Positions 1 to 9,100 of a stretch of DNA of 36,676 bases are shown piece after piece. Both the position numbers and the translations under genes were made by a program. Every line of letters starts with the position of its first letter. The first letter of the stretch is position 1. Origin of the DNA: Verrucomicrobiota bacterium (lineage in GTDB: Bacteria > Verrucomicrobiota > Verrucomicrobiia > Limisphaerales > UBA1100); the NCBI GenBank assembly GCA_028343615.1, contig JAOLZA010000024.1:1-36676 (forward strand), written 5' to 3'. Below the pieces are notes generated by a model. That model worked only from the letters and a program-made list of their open reading frames with translations, did no database searches and was not told the origin of the DNA.

Positions 1-34
1 ATGTACGGCGATTGATTCCGATCGGGTTCATCAT
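1..34 (-). CDS. DUF1501-like Tat-exported protein, N-terminal fragment only
   Basis: Only the first codons lie in the window. On the minus strand the stop codon of the DUF1549/DUF1553 gene shares bases with an ATG (TAATG), followed by an open frame reading MMNPIGINRRT before the edge. A twin-arginine start beginning MNP.. is typical of DUF1501 proteins, which in planctomycetes and verrucomicrobia usually follow the cytochrome/DUF1549/DUF1553 gene directly. The overlap suggests translational coupling. The reading frame and the RR are seen; the family is inferred from the neighbour. Confidence 0.55.
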   Translation of the reverse strand, partial: MMNPIGINRRT

Positions 35-2412
35 TAGTCAACGTACAAAAATGCGGCAGAATTAAACAACGCGTGGCACACCACCGACAACGCCTTGTTG
101 CGTTGGCCAGCTTCTTTTGCCGCCACAAATTGACGCTCCAGTTCCTGAATCGATTCAGTCATCTCTACCAGCTCTTTCTCTGATGGCGGTCGATTAACGA
201 TCTTGCGATACGCCAACCTAGTGGCCGCCTCGATGGTTTTGGCTTCCTTCTGAATCTCCGAAGCCAGCTTGCGCGACAGGTCGTAAATCACTTTGTCATG
301 CAATAAAAACAGCGGCTGCTGCACCACAGTGGAGTTGATACGCGTGACACAATTGGGGTTCATCGCCGGCAGATCGAACGTCTCCAACAACGTCATCATA
401 TGTATGCGGCGTTGGCGGATGTAAACACTACGGCGCCATCCCCCTTCCCCCGGCTTGCCCGTGACATAACCTCTTTCACGCACCTGCACATCATCCGGCT
501 TGCCTCCCAAACGGGTATTCAATCGACCGCTGATAGCAAGCAGTCCGTCGTGCAATTCCTCCGCATCCAGCCGCCGCATGCGCATGCGCGAAAGCCAGAC
601 GTTATCGGGATCCTTCATCGCGGTATTTTTGGAATTAAGAGAGGATTGCCGATAAGCGGTGCTGGCACAGATGAGGCGGTGCAGATGCTTGGTGCTCCAT
701 TTGTTTTCGACCAACTCGATGGCCAGCCAGTCGAGCAACTCAGGATGCGTGGGAGCACTACCGAGCTTGCCAAAGTTATCGAGGCTCGCGACAATTCCCT
801 GGCCGAAATGATGTTTCCAAATGCGGTTCGCCCAAACCCGTGAGGTAAGCGGATGATCCGGCTTGGTAATCCACCGCGCCAACGCCAGCCGATTACCCGT
901 CTTGTTTTTACCCATCACTTTAGCGGGCTGGAAGGATTCTTCTGAAAACACCCGCGGCAATGCAGGAACCACCAACGCCCCTGGGCTCCCCAGATTACCA
1001 CGCAGGTTTACATAAGTCGGAGAAGATTCACCACGATCCCACAGCGCGCGAATGAGTGGCATGGTTTTCTTCTTTGCTTTCAGCTCGTCTATTTTCTTTT
1101 TCAACTCCTTGCGCTCATTTCCTTTTGCGGATGTGAAAGTCTTCTCTAATGGAGCCAACTCTTCTTCCAACTCCGCGTTGTACGCCTCAATGGGTTTACG
1201 TTCCTCAGGCAACGCCACCGGCAGATGTCGTCGTGTACTGCCGGCCCATTGATTTTTAAATGGCTGTGGTGTCAGCCAGTTATACTCATCATACGAAGCC
1301 TTAAAGATGGCTGCGAAAGAATAGTAATCTCGCTGGCTGATTGGGTCGTACTTGTGATCGTGGCAACGCGCGCATTCCATGGTTAGCCCCATCACGCCAC
1401 CGGCGAGAATTTGCAATTCATCACCGATGACTTCAATTCGATCCTCCACGCGATTTACGGGATTAGCACTGGTGCCATCGGGGGCCATACGAAGGAAACC
1501 TGTGGCGACCAATTTCTCGATGACGTTTTCATCGATCGCCTCGGGATCCGAATAATCCACCAACTCATCACCGGCGATTTGCTCCATAAGGAAATCATTG
1601 TATGGCTTGTCGGTGTTGAAAGAATTGATGACATAGTCGCGATATTTCCACGCGTAATCACGGACCATGTCTGCGCTACGTTTTCCCTCAGAATCTGAAT
1701 AGCCCGCTAGATCCAGCCAATGCCGCCCCCAACGCACCCCGTAAGCGGGCGAAGCCAGCAGCCGATCTACAACTTTCTCATAAGCCGTAGCGCTTGTATC
1801 TTTTTCGAACGCCACCATCTCCGAAGACGTGGGGGGAAGGCCCGTGAGGTCGTAGGTGACCCGCCGTAGCAACGTATGCTTTGATGCTTCAGGTGAGTAA
1901 CCTAGTTTTTGAATAGCCAGCTTTCTCAGCAGAAACACGTCGATGGGATTTCGGATCTTGGGTTGAGGAATAGCAATCGTTGGGATGGTCGGGCGTTTCG
2001 GGGGCTGGAATGCCCAATGTTTACGAGCTTCGGGTTTTAACTTCACCGGCTTCAGCGTTTGCCGTACTTCCGGCGCCCCAACACTGATCCAGTCGCGCAG
2101 GGTTTTTAACTCGATTGCACCCATGCGCTCAATACCGGCCATGCTAATGTTTTTATCTGGCGGGCATTCACGCGAAACAATGCGCTGAATTATTTTACTT
2201 TCAGCCGGTTTTCCGGAAACAAACGCACCGCCCTTGAGCATGGCCGATTTGGTACGCAGATCGAGCCCGCCCTCACGTGCATCCTGCCCATGGCACATCA
2301 CACACCGCCGCAGCAACACCGGAATGGCGTCGTGCTGCGTAACCTTGGGACCGGCGGTTGCGGAAAAGGACAACAACACGACCGATAGCCAATGATGAAT
2401 TCGCAAATTCAT
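34..2412 (-). CDS. Planctomycete-type cytochrome c / DUF1549 / DUF1553 secreted protein (PSD1 family)
   Basis: A 792-residue exported protein with a signal peptide at residues 1-20. A CxxCH haem-binding motif (C37-C40-H41) sits in the N-terminal planctomycete cytochrome C domain. The DUF1549 region spans roughly 150-360 and carries a second CxxCH (C347-C350-H351) inside the CARCHDHKYDP signature of the family. The DUF1553 region follows (about 500-770; LARWITKPDHPLTSRVWANRIW and CASTAYRQSS are typical). These proteins are abundant in PVC bacteria, often beside sulfatases and polysaccharide-degradation genes; the biochemical role is not established. AGGAG at 2425-2429 precedes the ATG. The length is on the short side for the family because no extra carbohydrate-binding or LamG domain is present. 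It is last but one in a run with the PLD and membrane-protein genes, and a DUF1501-like gene follows with overlapping stop and start. Confidence 0.92.
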   Translation of the reverse strand: MNLRIHHWLSVVLLSFSATAGPKVTQHDAIPVLLRRCVMCHGQDAREGGLDLRTKSAMLKGGAFVSGKPAESKIIQRIVSRECPPDKNISMAGIERMGAIELKTLRDWISVGAPEVRQTLKPVKLKPEARKHWAFQPPKRPTIPTIAIPQPKIRNPIDVFLLRKLAIQKLGYSPEASKHTLLRRVTYDLTGLPPTSSEMVAFEKDTSATAYEKVVDRLLASPAYGVRWGRHWLDLAGYSDSEGKRSADMVRDYAWKYRDYVINSFNTDKPYNDFLMEQIAGDELVDYSDPEAIDENVIEKLVATGFLRMAPDGTSANPVNRVEDRIEVIGDELQILAGGVMGLTMECARCHDHKYDPISQRDYYSFAAIFKASYDEYNWLTPQPFKNQWAGSTRRHLPVALPEERKPIEAYNAELEEELAPLEKTFTSAKGNERKELKKKIDELKAKKKTMPLIRALWDRGESSPTYVNLRGNLGSPGALVVPALPRVFSEESFQPAKVMGKNKTGNRLALARWITKPDHPLTSRVWANRIWKHHFGQGIVASLDNFGKLGSAPTHPELLDWLAIELVENKWSTKHLHRLICASTAYRQSSLNSKNTAMKDPDNVWLSRMRMRRLDAEELHDGLLAISGRLNTRLGGKPDDVQVRERGYVTGKPGEGGWRRSVYIRQRRIHMMTLLETFDLPAMNPNCVTRINSTVVQQPLFLLHDKVIYDLSRKLASEIQKEAKTIEAATRLAYRKIVNRPPSEKELVEMTESIQELERQFVAAKEAGQRNKALSVVCHALFNSAAFLYVD

Positions 2413-2458
2413 GCTTAAAAAATTCTCCTGTTAGAAGCCCTCTACGGCAAGAGTATTC

Positions 2459-2472
2459 GACGATATATCGTC
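2459..2472. promoter_or_regulatory. 14-bp perfect palindrome upstream of the cytochrome gene
   Basis: GACGATATATCGTC is a perfect palindrome in the 105-bp gap between the membrane-protein gene and the cytochrome/DUF1549 gene. It lies 47 bp from the latter's start. It could be an operator or part of a promoter. The gap shows no T-tract terminator, so read-through from the upstream gene is also possible. Function is inferred from position only. Confidence 0.3.
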
Positions 2473-2517
2473 TTGAAAATCAGAACCAACTAGTCGGTTC
2501 CTTCACGGTTGGCCCGC

Positions 2518-4431
2518 CTAATTGGGTATACCCCATGGGGCACCAGGCAATCCACTCCAGGCCCATTTGGCGGCGGAAGCAACAATGAGTAGGGTCGCGG
2601 TCATGATGATAAGCAGGCTGCCCCAACGGACTTGGAGACCAGATTTGTCTGGTTTGAGCACGGGCTGAAATTGGCGACGACTGGGAGGGGGGGCGAGTAA
2701 CCAGCCGCTCTCAGTTTCTTTGACTTCGGTGAGGCAAATGCCCAACGCAAACAGACCAGACAGAATACCCAACACAATCCAAAATGGCTGGTTGGTTGAA
2801 TCGGGCCAAACCAGCCAATCGCAAATCAAGGCCACGATGCCGGGGAAAAAAAGTATGTTCATCCAGTTGCGCAGCAGGCGTGGAACGGTTTGCAATGCTG
2901 CCAGTGCAAGAGTGATGCCCAGACCGATCAGTGGGGTGATCCACCACAGTTGCAGCCAATGAACCTGCCCAAGGAGCATCACGCAGCCGGTGGCCAACAG
3001 CGTGATTGTCGTAAGCAACGGCAGGTTGAAAAACGGCAGCAAACGAAACTGACCGGAGCGAGTGATGGGTAGCGGCTTGATTTCTTTTTCCTTGGAGATG
3101 AGCTTCGCGCCGTTCCAGCAACAAGCCACAACCATACCGATGCCCAACGACCACTTGAGCCAAAGATCCCACCAAAGACGTATAGGCTCTACGAATGACA
3201 CAGAAACAATGGCACCAAATATCAACCCCATTAAAATAATGTGCCAAATTTTTCGTAGGGCAAAACGCACAACCGCAGAGCTCGCGATAGTTGATTGCAC
3301 TTTTCGATCCAACGTGGGCATGAGGTTCACACCCGCCGCGCCAAGTAACATAATCCCTAAACCAGCCAAGCCCATACCCGCAAGCATCCACAAAAAAGCG
3401 GATCCAACCTTATAGAACACCAAGCCATTCGCATTCTCGAAAGCGTGAATACTAGCAGTGTCCCAAATCAACACCACCGCTCCTGTGGCAACAGCGACGA
3501 GCACGAAGCCGCCTTGGGCGGCAAGGAAATGGCGAAAGCCGTGCCAGAAATCAATGTAGCCGATTTTGGCGGCGGCTTGTTTTTCTTCGGATGTTGGGAA
3601 CATTGAATCCTCCACGCGGCGCATTTGCAAACCGCCAAGGCCGAGCGCACAGCCGATGGAGAACACAACCACCAAACGCCCAGTGAATCCGTCGGCGGGT
3701 TTGAAGGCACTGACGGATTCGCCCGGCGACTCGGAAGGTTGCGGAGGCGTGACAGGCGGCTTGGGGGTGATGGGTGACTTAGGCGGTGTAGGTGTGATGA
3801 CTTTGGGCGGCGTAGTGCCTTTGGCGATTTCCTTGGGTTTAGAATCCGTGACGCTTGATTGGTTAAAGGCGGCGATCCACAGACCGAGGACGACAATCGT
3901 CGCCGCGCTGAGACCGATGCTGCCGATGACAATTTTATTGTGTTGTTTTACCCAATTCCACACCGTGGTGGCTTGAGTATCGGAGGGCGCGATTGTCTTG
4001 CGTTCGCGTTTGATGACGTAGATGAAGCTGGTGATGAGCACCAGCAAACCGAGGACGAAAAGCCAACCGACCATGCCCGGAGCGACATCAGAATTATGAC
4101 GCACTATGAGCACAATGCCCGTCACGAAAGAAAGCAGTGCGGAAGCAATTGCGGTGAGGAAAAACGGGCGAGCCTTAACCCACGCCCACGCGGCGGAGGG
4201 TTTGGTGGCAACTTCGGGTTGGGGCTGCGGCTCGGGCTGGACGATTACCGGCTCTACGACGGCGGGTTCTTCGGCGACCGGCTGGCGATTCTTTTGCAAT
4301 TGCGCCTCGAGAGCGGCGCGGAGTTTATCGAGGTCCACCGAGCCATCGGTCGGCAATCGCAAGCGCAACTTCACATCACCCGCGCCTCGCGGGGCCGCGG
4401 TGCCACGAGGTTGATGTCGGGGTTTGGCCAC
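2518..4431 (-). CDS. Polytopic membrane protein of unknown function
   Basis: I do not recognise a family. The 637-residue protein starts at GTG 4431, two bases after the stop of the PLD gene, so translation is probably coupled. Residues 1-50 are basic, with a short segment reading VKLRLRLPTDGSVDLDKL that could be a small folded or binding element. A proline/glutamate-rich stretch (about 55-75) follows. Two hydrophobic segments lie near 85-107 and 118-138 and another near 170-190. A Lys/Thr/Pro-rich linker (about 195-245) precedes a dense block of some nine or ten more membrane segments to the C-terminus. No catalytic motif is evident. The adjacent PLD-domain gene and the nearby flotillin and AAA+ genes suggest an inner-membrane partner, but this is inference from context. 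Confidence 0.8.
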   Translation of the reverse strand: MAKPRHQPRGTAAPRGAGDVKLRLRLPTDGSVDLDKLRAALEAQLQKNRQPVAEEPAVVEPVIVQPEPQPQPEVATKPSAAWAWVKARPFFLTAIASALLSFVTGIVLIVRHNSDVAPGMVGWLFVLGLLVLITSFIYVIKRERKTIAPSDTQATTVWNWVKQHNKIVIGSIGLSAATIVVLGLWIAAFNQSSVTDSKPKEIAKGTTPPKVITPTPPKSPITPKPPVTPPQPSESPGESVSAFKPADGFTGRLVVVFSIGCALGLGGLQMRRVEDSMFPTSEEKQAAAKIGYIDFWHGFRHFLAAQGGFVLVAVATGAVVLIWDTASIHAFENANGLVFYKVGSAFLWMLAGMGLAGLGIMLLGAAGVNLMPTLDRKVQSTIASSAVVRFALRKIWHIILMGLIFGAIVSVSFVEPIRLWWDLWLKWSLGIGMVVACCWNGAKLISKEKEIKPLPITRSGQFRLLPFFNLPLLTTITLLATGCVMLLGQVHWLQLWWITPLIGLGITLALAALQTVPRLLRNWMNILFFPGIVALICDWLVWPDSTNQPFWIVLGILSGLFALGICLTEVKETESGWLLAPPPSRRQFQPVLKPDKSGLQVRWGSLLIIMTATLLIVASAAKWAWSGLPGAPWGIPN

Positions 4432-4433
4432 GG

Positions 4434-5138
4434 TTAACTGAAGTTACGCCAAAGTTTGTCGAACATTCGGGTGAAAGCCTTGAGCAATTCAGTATCGCCG
4501 GTGATGAGAAAATTCTCATCGTTGTGCAGCGAGGCGGAGCGGGTCCAATTATAACTGCCGGTGAGTAATTTGGCCTTATCGAAGATGGCGAATTTGTGAT
4601 GCATATGATGTTCGGATCGATCCATGCGCACAGCGATACCGGAGCGCTCGAGGCGGTCGATATCCGATCCGGCGTCCATCGATTTATCGTCATCGCTGAT
4701 CACACGAATTTGCACGCGCCGCCGATGAGCTTTTTCGATGGCATCGGCGATGCGGTTGTCGGTGATGGTGAACACACAAATATCCACCGAAGCACGCGCC
4801 TGCGCTAAGCAATCGATGATCTTGCCCACGCAATTATCGTCGGGGCTGAAGAACGCGGAAGACCCCTCGGCCTTGCCGGTATTGGGGAGGTTTTCGGCAG
4901 GATGTAGAGTTTTTACTGTATTTTCCAACCACTCCAAAACCTGATGACGCTGACCAGCATCGGCACTGGCGAGGGATTCTCGCGCAGCGTCGAAGGCCAT
5001 GCTGCGGTACAGAGCACGGCGTTGCTCGTTGCCATTGATAGAATCAGTAAGCGCACGGACATCGTTGCGTTCACTTCGTGAGAGCTGGAAATCCTCCAGC
5101 GTTGATTGGAAGAGGGCTTTGACCTCATGATCTTTCAT
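4434..5138 (-). CDS. Phospholipase D-like protein with a single HKD motif
   Basis: A 234-residue protein. The C-terminal half is a PLD-superfamily domain with one complete HxKx4D motif (H180, K182, D187), followed by the usual GSYNWT segment (194-199) and an N-x-x-N-x-E-type element near 206-209. This layout matches the Nuc / mitoPLD class, which works as a homodimer and includes nucleases and cardiolipin hydrolases. Residues 1-85 are helical, of unknown type and without a signal peptide, so the protein is probably cytosolic or membrane-associated through a partner. The stop lies 2 nt before the GTG of the polytopic membrane protein. No good Shine-Dalgarno is seen. Substrate (DNA, RNA or phospholipid) cannot be told from sequence. 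Close linkage to a flotillin and a DUF3686-type AAA+ ATPase fits a membrane-damage or defence role; that is inference. Confidence 0.88.
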   Translation of the reverse strand: MKDHEVKALFQSTLEDFQLSRSERNDVRALTDSINGNEQRRALYRSMAFDAARESLASADAGQRHQVLEWLENTVKTLHPAENLPNTGKAEGSSAFFSPDDNCVGKIIDCLAQARASVDICVFTITDNRIADAIEKAHRRRVQIRVISDDDKSMDAGSDIDRLERSGIAVRMDRSEHHMHHKFAIFDKAKLLTGSYNWTRSASLHNDENFLITGDTELLKAFTRMFDKLWRNFS

Positions 5139-5305
5139 AATAAAATATGTGTCCCGTCTAGTTAAATCGGGACATTTGGCGCTGGGATTAAGACTTTAAC
5201 CTTTCTAAGCCCAATCGCCAACGAAAAAGGTTTCCCAATTAGGTTTTATTTTGTAGTATTTCCTGACCCACGCGACGAGTGAAACCGTCAACCAAAGATA
5301 ATCAT
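5139..5305. promoter_or_regulatory. Divergent promoter region with a 7-bp inverted repeat
   Basis: This 167-bp gap separates the divergent PLD and coiled-coil genes, so it must hold both promoters. It is AT-rich. An inverted repeat TGTCCCG (5150-5156) / CGGGACA (5168-5174) with an 11-nt spacer lies 12 bp upstream of the PLD start. It could be an operator or a 5'-leader hairpin. I could not fix -35/-10 boxes with confidence. Confidence 0.4.
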
Positions 5306-6121
5306 ATGGCCAAGTTTATTAAAAATCTGAAATCAAAAGTCGACCAATACAAATCCAAAGTCGACCAATACAAATCCAAAGCGGAGGAAATCCGTGCAGC
5401 AATTGAAGAAGGCGCGGAAACTATCCGCGAGATTCGAAGCGATGTGGAGAGCACGGTAGATGATCTAAAAACGGACAGTGAAGAAAAGATGATGGAGAGT
5501 CTTGAAAAAATCCAGGACGCTGAGCGAGTTTTCAAAGAGGCAGGCTACCGCTTGCAGGCAGTGCGACTGGAGATGGGCTTCAATCCCAAAGTAGTGTCCG
5601 TATTGCGGCGCGAATCGGAAATTAGTTCCAGCAAACAGGAACGCCTACTCAAACAGCACACGGATAATAAGGTGTTGAGCAGTATGTTAAAATCACTTTT
5701 CAAAGCTGAAGCATTGGAGGACAAGGTACATCTGCGCCGGTTGACATTTCACGAGGTGAACATTGAAATGGGCGTGGTTCCGGCGGTACACGTGGTGTGG
5801 GAAGATAAAAGCAATACGTCGATCGGTGCACCCGTAGCTGAGAAAACAACGGGGACGACATACTCGAGCCCCTTTACCAGCGGTCAAAGTTCATTCACCA
5901 GCACTAGTTCATCATTTCCGCGCAGTTCATTTTCGGAAGTTGAAGTAGAGGCAACTCCGGAGCCAGAACCTTTGCCTCAGCCTGAATCCGATGAGGAAGT
6001 GGTGGAGACGAATGAAGAGGAAGAATCATTCACCGCACCATCGGTGTCTGCTTCCGCACGGGATCCGGAGGATGACAAATGGACAAGTTTTCCGGATATT
6101 TCATTCCCGGGAAGTAAATAA
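5306..6121 (+). CDS. Coiled-coil protein with duplicated EMG motif, unknown family
   Basis: I do not recognise the family. From the ATG at 5306 the product has 271 residues; a GTG at 5279 would add nine. Residues 1-75 form a charged coiled coil containing two exact VDQYKSK heptads. Residues 76-155 look like a folded alpha/beta domain carrying two copies of a motif V-x-[LI]-E-M-G-x-x-P-x-V: V86-V96 and V141-V151, 55 residues apart. Residues 160-205 are Ser/Thr-rich and the tail is acidic. There is no signal peptide or membrane segment. It diverges from the PLD gene and converges on the giant AAA+ gene with a 10-bp gap. A coiled-coil adaptor beside a flotillin/AAA+ pair recalls the PspA-type proteins found near YqiK-like flotillins elsewhere, but I see no PspA signature. 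Confidence 0.75.
   Translation: MAKFIKNLKSKVDQYKSKVDQYKSKAEEIRAAIEEGAETIREIRSDVESTVDDLKTDSEEKMMESLEKIQDAERVFKEAGYRLQAVRLEMGFNPKVVSVLRRESEISSSKQERLLKQHTDNKVLSSMLKSLFKAEALEDKVHLRRLTFHEVNIEMGVVPAVHVVWEDKSNTSIGAPVAEKTTGTTYSSPFTSGQSSFTSTSSSFPRSSFSEVEVEATPEPEPLPQPESDEEVVETNEEEESFTAPSVSASARDPEDDKWTSFPDISFPGSK
5339..5380 (+). repeat. Two exact tandem 21-bp repeats encoding one heptad each
   Basis: The 21-bp unit at 5339-5359 is repeated without change at 5360-5380, each encoding VDQYKSK in the coiled-coil protein. Identity at every base, including wobble positions, points to a recent in-frame duplication that preserves heptad register. The flanking KSK/KAEE codons are similar but not identical. Confidence 0.9.
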
Positions 6122-6131
6122 AAACGGAATT

Positions 6132-9100
6132 CTACTCTTCTTCGCCTTCTACAGGCGCGGACGGATGCTGTTGTACTGCCTTTTGCTCCTGTACTTCCTG
6201 TAGTTGGGCAAGGAGTTGTTGGATGAGAGCGTCGCTGTCATCCACCATTTCCTGGCTCACATCCACTACCACCTCGCTGGGCCCAGCGGCATCAAGGCGT
6301 TCGCGAAGTTCGCGATGGCTATTTTGGTAATTGGCGAAGAGTGTGCCGACGTTCGACAGCGCGGACTGTATTTGGTTCGCCTGTGATTGGGATTGGGATT
6401 CGGTGATGGCCGCAGCAAGCGTGGCATTACTTTGCTCGATACACTCCATCATGGCCTGGTGCCGCTCGGCCATGGCGAGTTGATTTTTCCCTGAATCGAC
6501 AGATGCAGCGCCCGTCTGCTCGAGGTATTTCTCAAATGCACCGCGCAAAGAAGTAAGGTTTTCGTTCATCTCACCACCAGCAGGGGCTGCCCCTTCCACG
6601 GCGGGTGTGAGGGATTCCTTGCCGCCAAGGTGCTGGGCGATTGTTTCGCGAAGACCCTCGATGCTTTCGTTCATGCCGCCGAGATCCAGCTTGGTAGTAC
6701 GTGGCTTGGAAAGTTCTTCCTTGAGCGTGCCTTGAATAGAATCGAGTCCGCCGGTGAAGAGTGACAACTGGCTAACCACACGGCTGACAGGATCGCCCTG
6801 ATCGCCGCCCTGCAAAAACTGATTGCGGCCGAAAGTCTTTTTGATGTCCTCCCAGCGCGCTTCCTCTTCTTCGCTCATCACGCCGATGAGCTGTTTAAAC
6901 TTCAGAAAGTTTGCCTCTGCGCCGGTGGTGAGTGTTTGACTTTCGCCTTTGTAATGGTCGAGAACAAGATCCATTAGCTCCTGCTCATTCATGATGGGCA
7001 ACACCTTCTCGGCGAGGCGATTCATATTGCGATACGAGCCCTGCATTTTGAAGGCCGGCTCGGTGCGGAATTCATCCGACTGCCCGGCACTCTCGATGTA
7101 TAACTGATTCACATTCAATACCACATCGCGTAAAACCGTAAGCTTCTTGAGGACATTCAATAATTCCTCGGTTTCGTTTGCGGAATAATTTCCCTCTAAT
7201 TCAACGCCCTCGCGCTGGCCCGTTTCAGCCATGCGAATGAATGCCTGGATATCCTTCTGCGCGGCTTTGGCTAGCGGTTGCAAAACCGGATTGGAGGTGA
7301 TGGCGTTCTCGATATAACTGCCATTGAACGCTTCCTCGCGGCCTTTCATATCATCACCGAGATTATATGTGTCGGCACGGTTGGCGAGCATATCCGGAAT
7401 GCGAAATTTTTCACCGCTCTCGGTGTAGGGGTTGCCCGCCATTACCACCACCACGCGGCGACCTCGCATGTCGTAGGTCTTGGGCTGGCCCCGCCACACA
7501 CCTTCAATCTTACGTTGGGCATCGCAAAGTGAGATGAATTTTTGCAAGAACTCCGGATTACAATGCTGGATGTCGTCCAGATAGATCATCACGTTGTCAC
7601 CCATCTCCAATGCGAGATTGAGCTTGTTGACCTCCGCACGCGCACCGGCGTTGGGCGCGTCCTCGGGATCCAGTGACGCTACTTCATGACCGAGTGCCGG
7701 GCCGTTGATTTTCATAAATATCAACCCCATTCGATTGGCGAGATATTCCATGAGCGTCGTTTTACCATAGCCCGGCGGAGAGATGAGCAGTAGTAAGCCC
7801 ATTAAATCTGTACGTTTGCCTTCTCCGGTGACGCCGATTTGCTTGGCGAGATTGTCGCCTACGATCGGCAGGTAAACCGTGTCTACCAATTGGTTTCGAA
7901 CGAAAGATGACAACACACGCGGCTCAAATTCGTGTAGGCGTAGTAATTCTTTTTCGTCCTCGATGAGTTTTTGCTTCAACTCTTGATATTGTTCAAATCG
8001 CGGCACCGATTCGCGCACGAAGTCACCGAGTTTTTCTTGGAACGCAAGATAATCAAAACCGTAGCTACCTTCCTGAACGGCGTCGTGCGCGCCTTGCAAT
8101 CCGGTAACGGCTTGGGCGGTAGCGGCTTTTACGACGGCTTGTTTGTGATGATGGCCGCAGAAAATCAGCGCGGCAACTTCCTCGAGATATTTATTTTCGC
8201 CATTGCGTGAGAGTAAGAAGCCGCGCACCCAGTCGCGGACGAGTTGATAATGGCTGTGCGGATTTGCCTTGAGCGGTTTCTGCGCCTTCGAAAATTCTGA
8301 CTCACTACCTTTCTTGACGAGATGGCGCTCGAACTCCGTGAGTAATTTATCCGCTTCCTGGCTGACGGCCCAATCATTGCCATTCGTAATCTCGTAAAAT
8401 AAATAGTCACCTGCTGGCACTGCGTCACCTTCGGGAAACAAACCCGTCTCCTTCACAAAACCCGCCACCAGTTCCTGCAGCGCCGCGATGTACTCACGCT
8501 GAGTAGGATCGCCGGGGAACAGCTCGTTGCGTTTGGCGAAGCCCTCAAGCTGAGCAGTCCACAGTTTACGCGTATCTTCAGGACAAAAATGATGCCAATA
8601 CACCGCACCACACGCCCGCACGCGGGGATGGTAGCGCGCCAGCTGCAATGCGGCATGAGTGTTGAGCAGCGCGGCAAGGATCTTACCTGCGTCCTGGTCA
8701 TGGATCCCTTTGGTATAGGCTTCGGCATAGCGATCGCCCATGAACTCCTGTATAATTTTGAGGCGATCGGCTGCCTTCATGGCGGCCACCTCGGCAAGAC
8801 GTTCGCCGCCTTCGTGCTCAAGTTTTTGCCAGAGCAAATAAGCGAGGTATTCGGCGCGGTAAACTTCTTTATCCTCACTGATAACCTGCTGATCCCAAAC
8901 TGCGCGCGTGGCGAGGAAAGTTTCGTCCTCGATGGGATCGAAATACTGAGTACCGGTGAGGTGTAAATTCTGCTCGTCACCGCGGCGCACTATGGTGAGG
9001 TCGAGCGGCTGGATGTTGACGGCGAACTTGTGCTTGCCGAACTGAATGACATTTTGGCCATCCACATACAGTTCTTTTTTATCTTTGAGCTGGCGAACTG

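Noticed and set aside
3468-3932. Minus-strand open frame (154 codons) within the polytopic membrane protein gene
   Set aside because: Ser/Arg/Pro-rich out-of-frame reading of the membrane protein's linker region.
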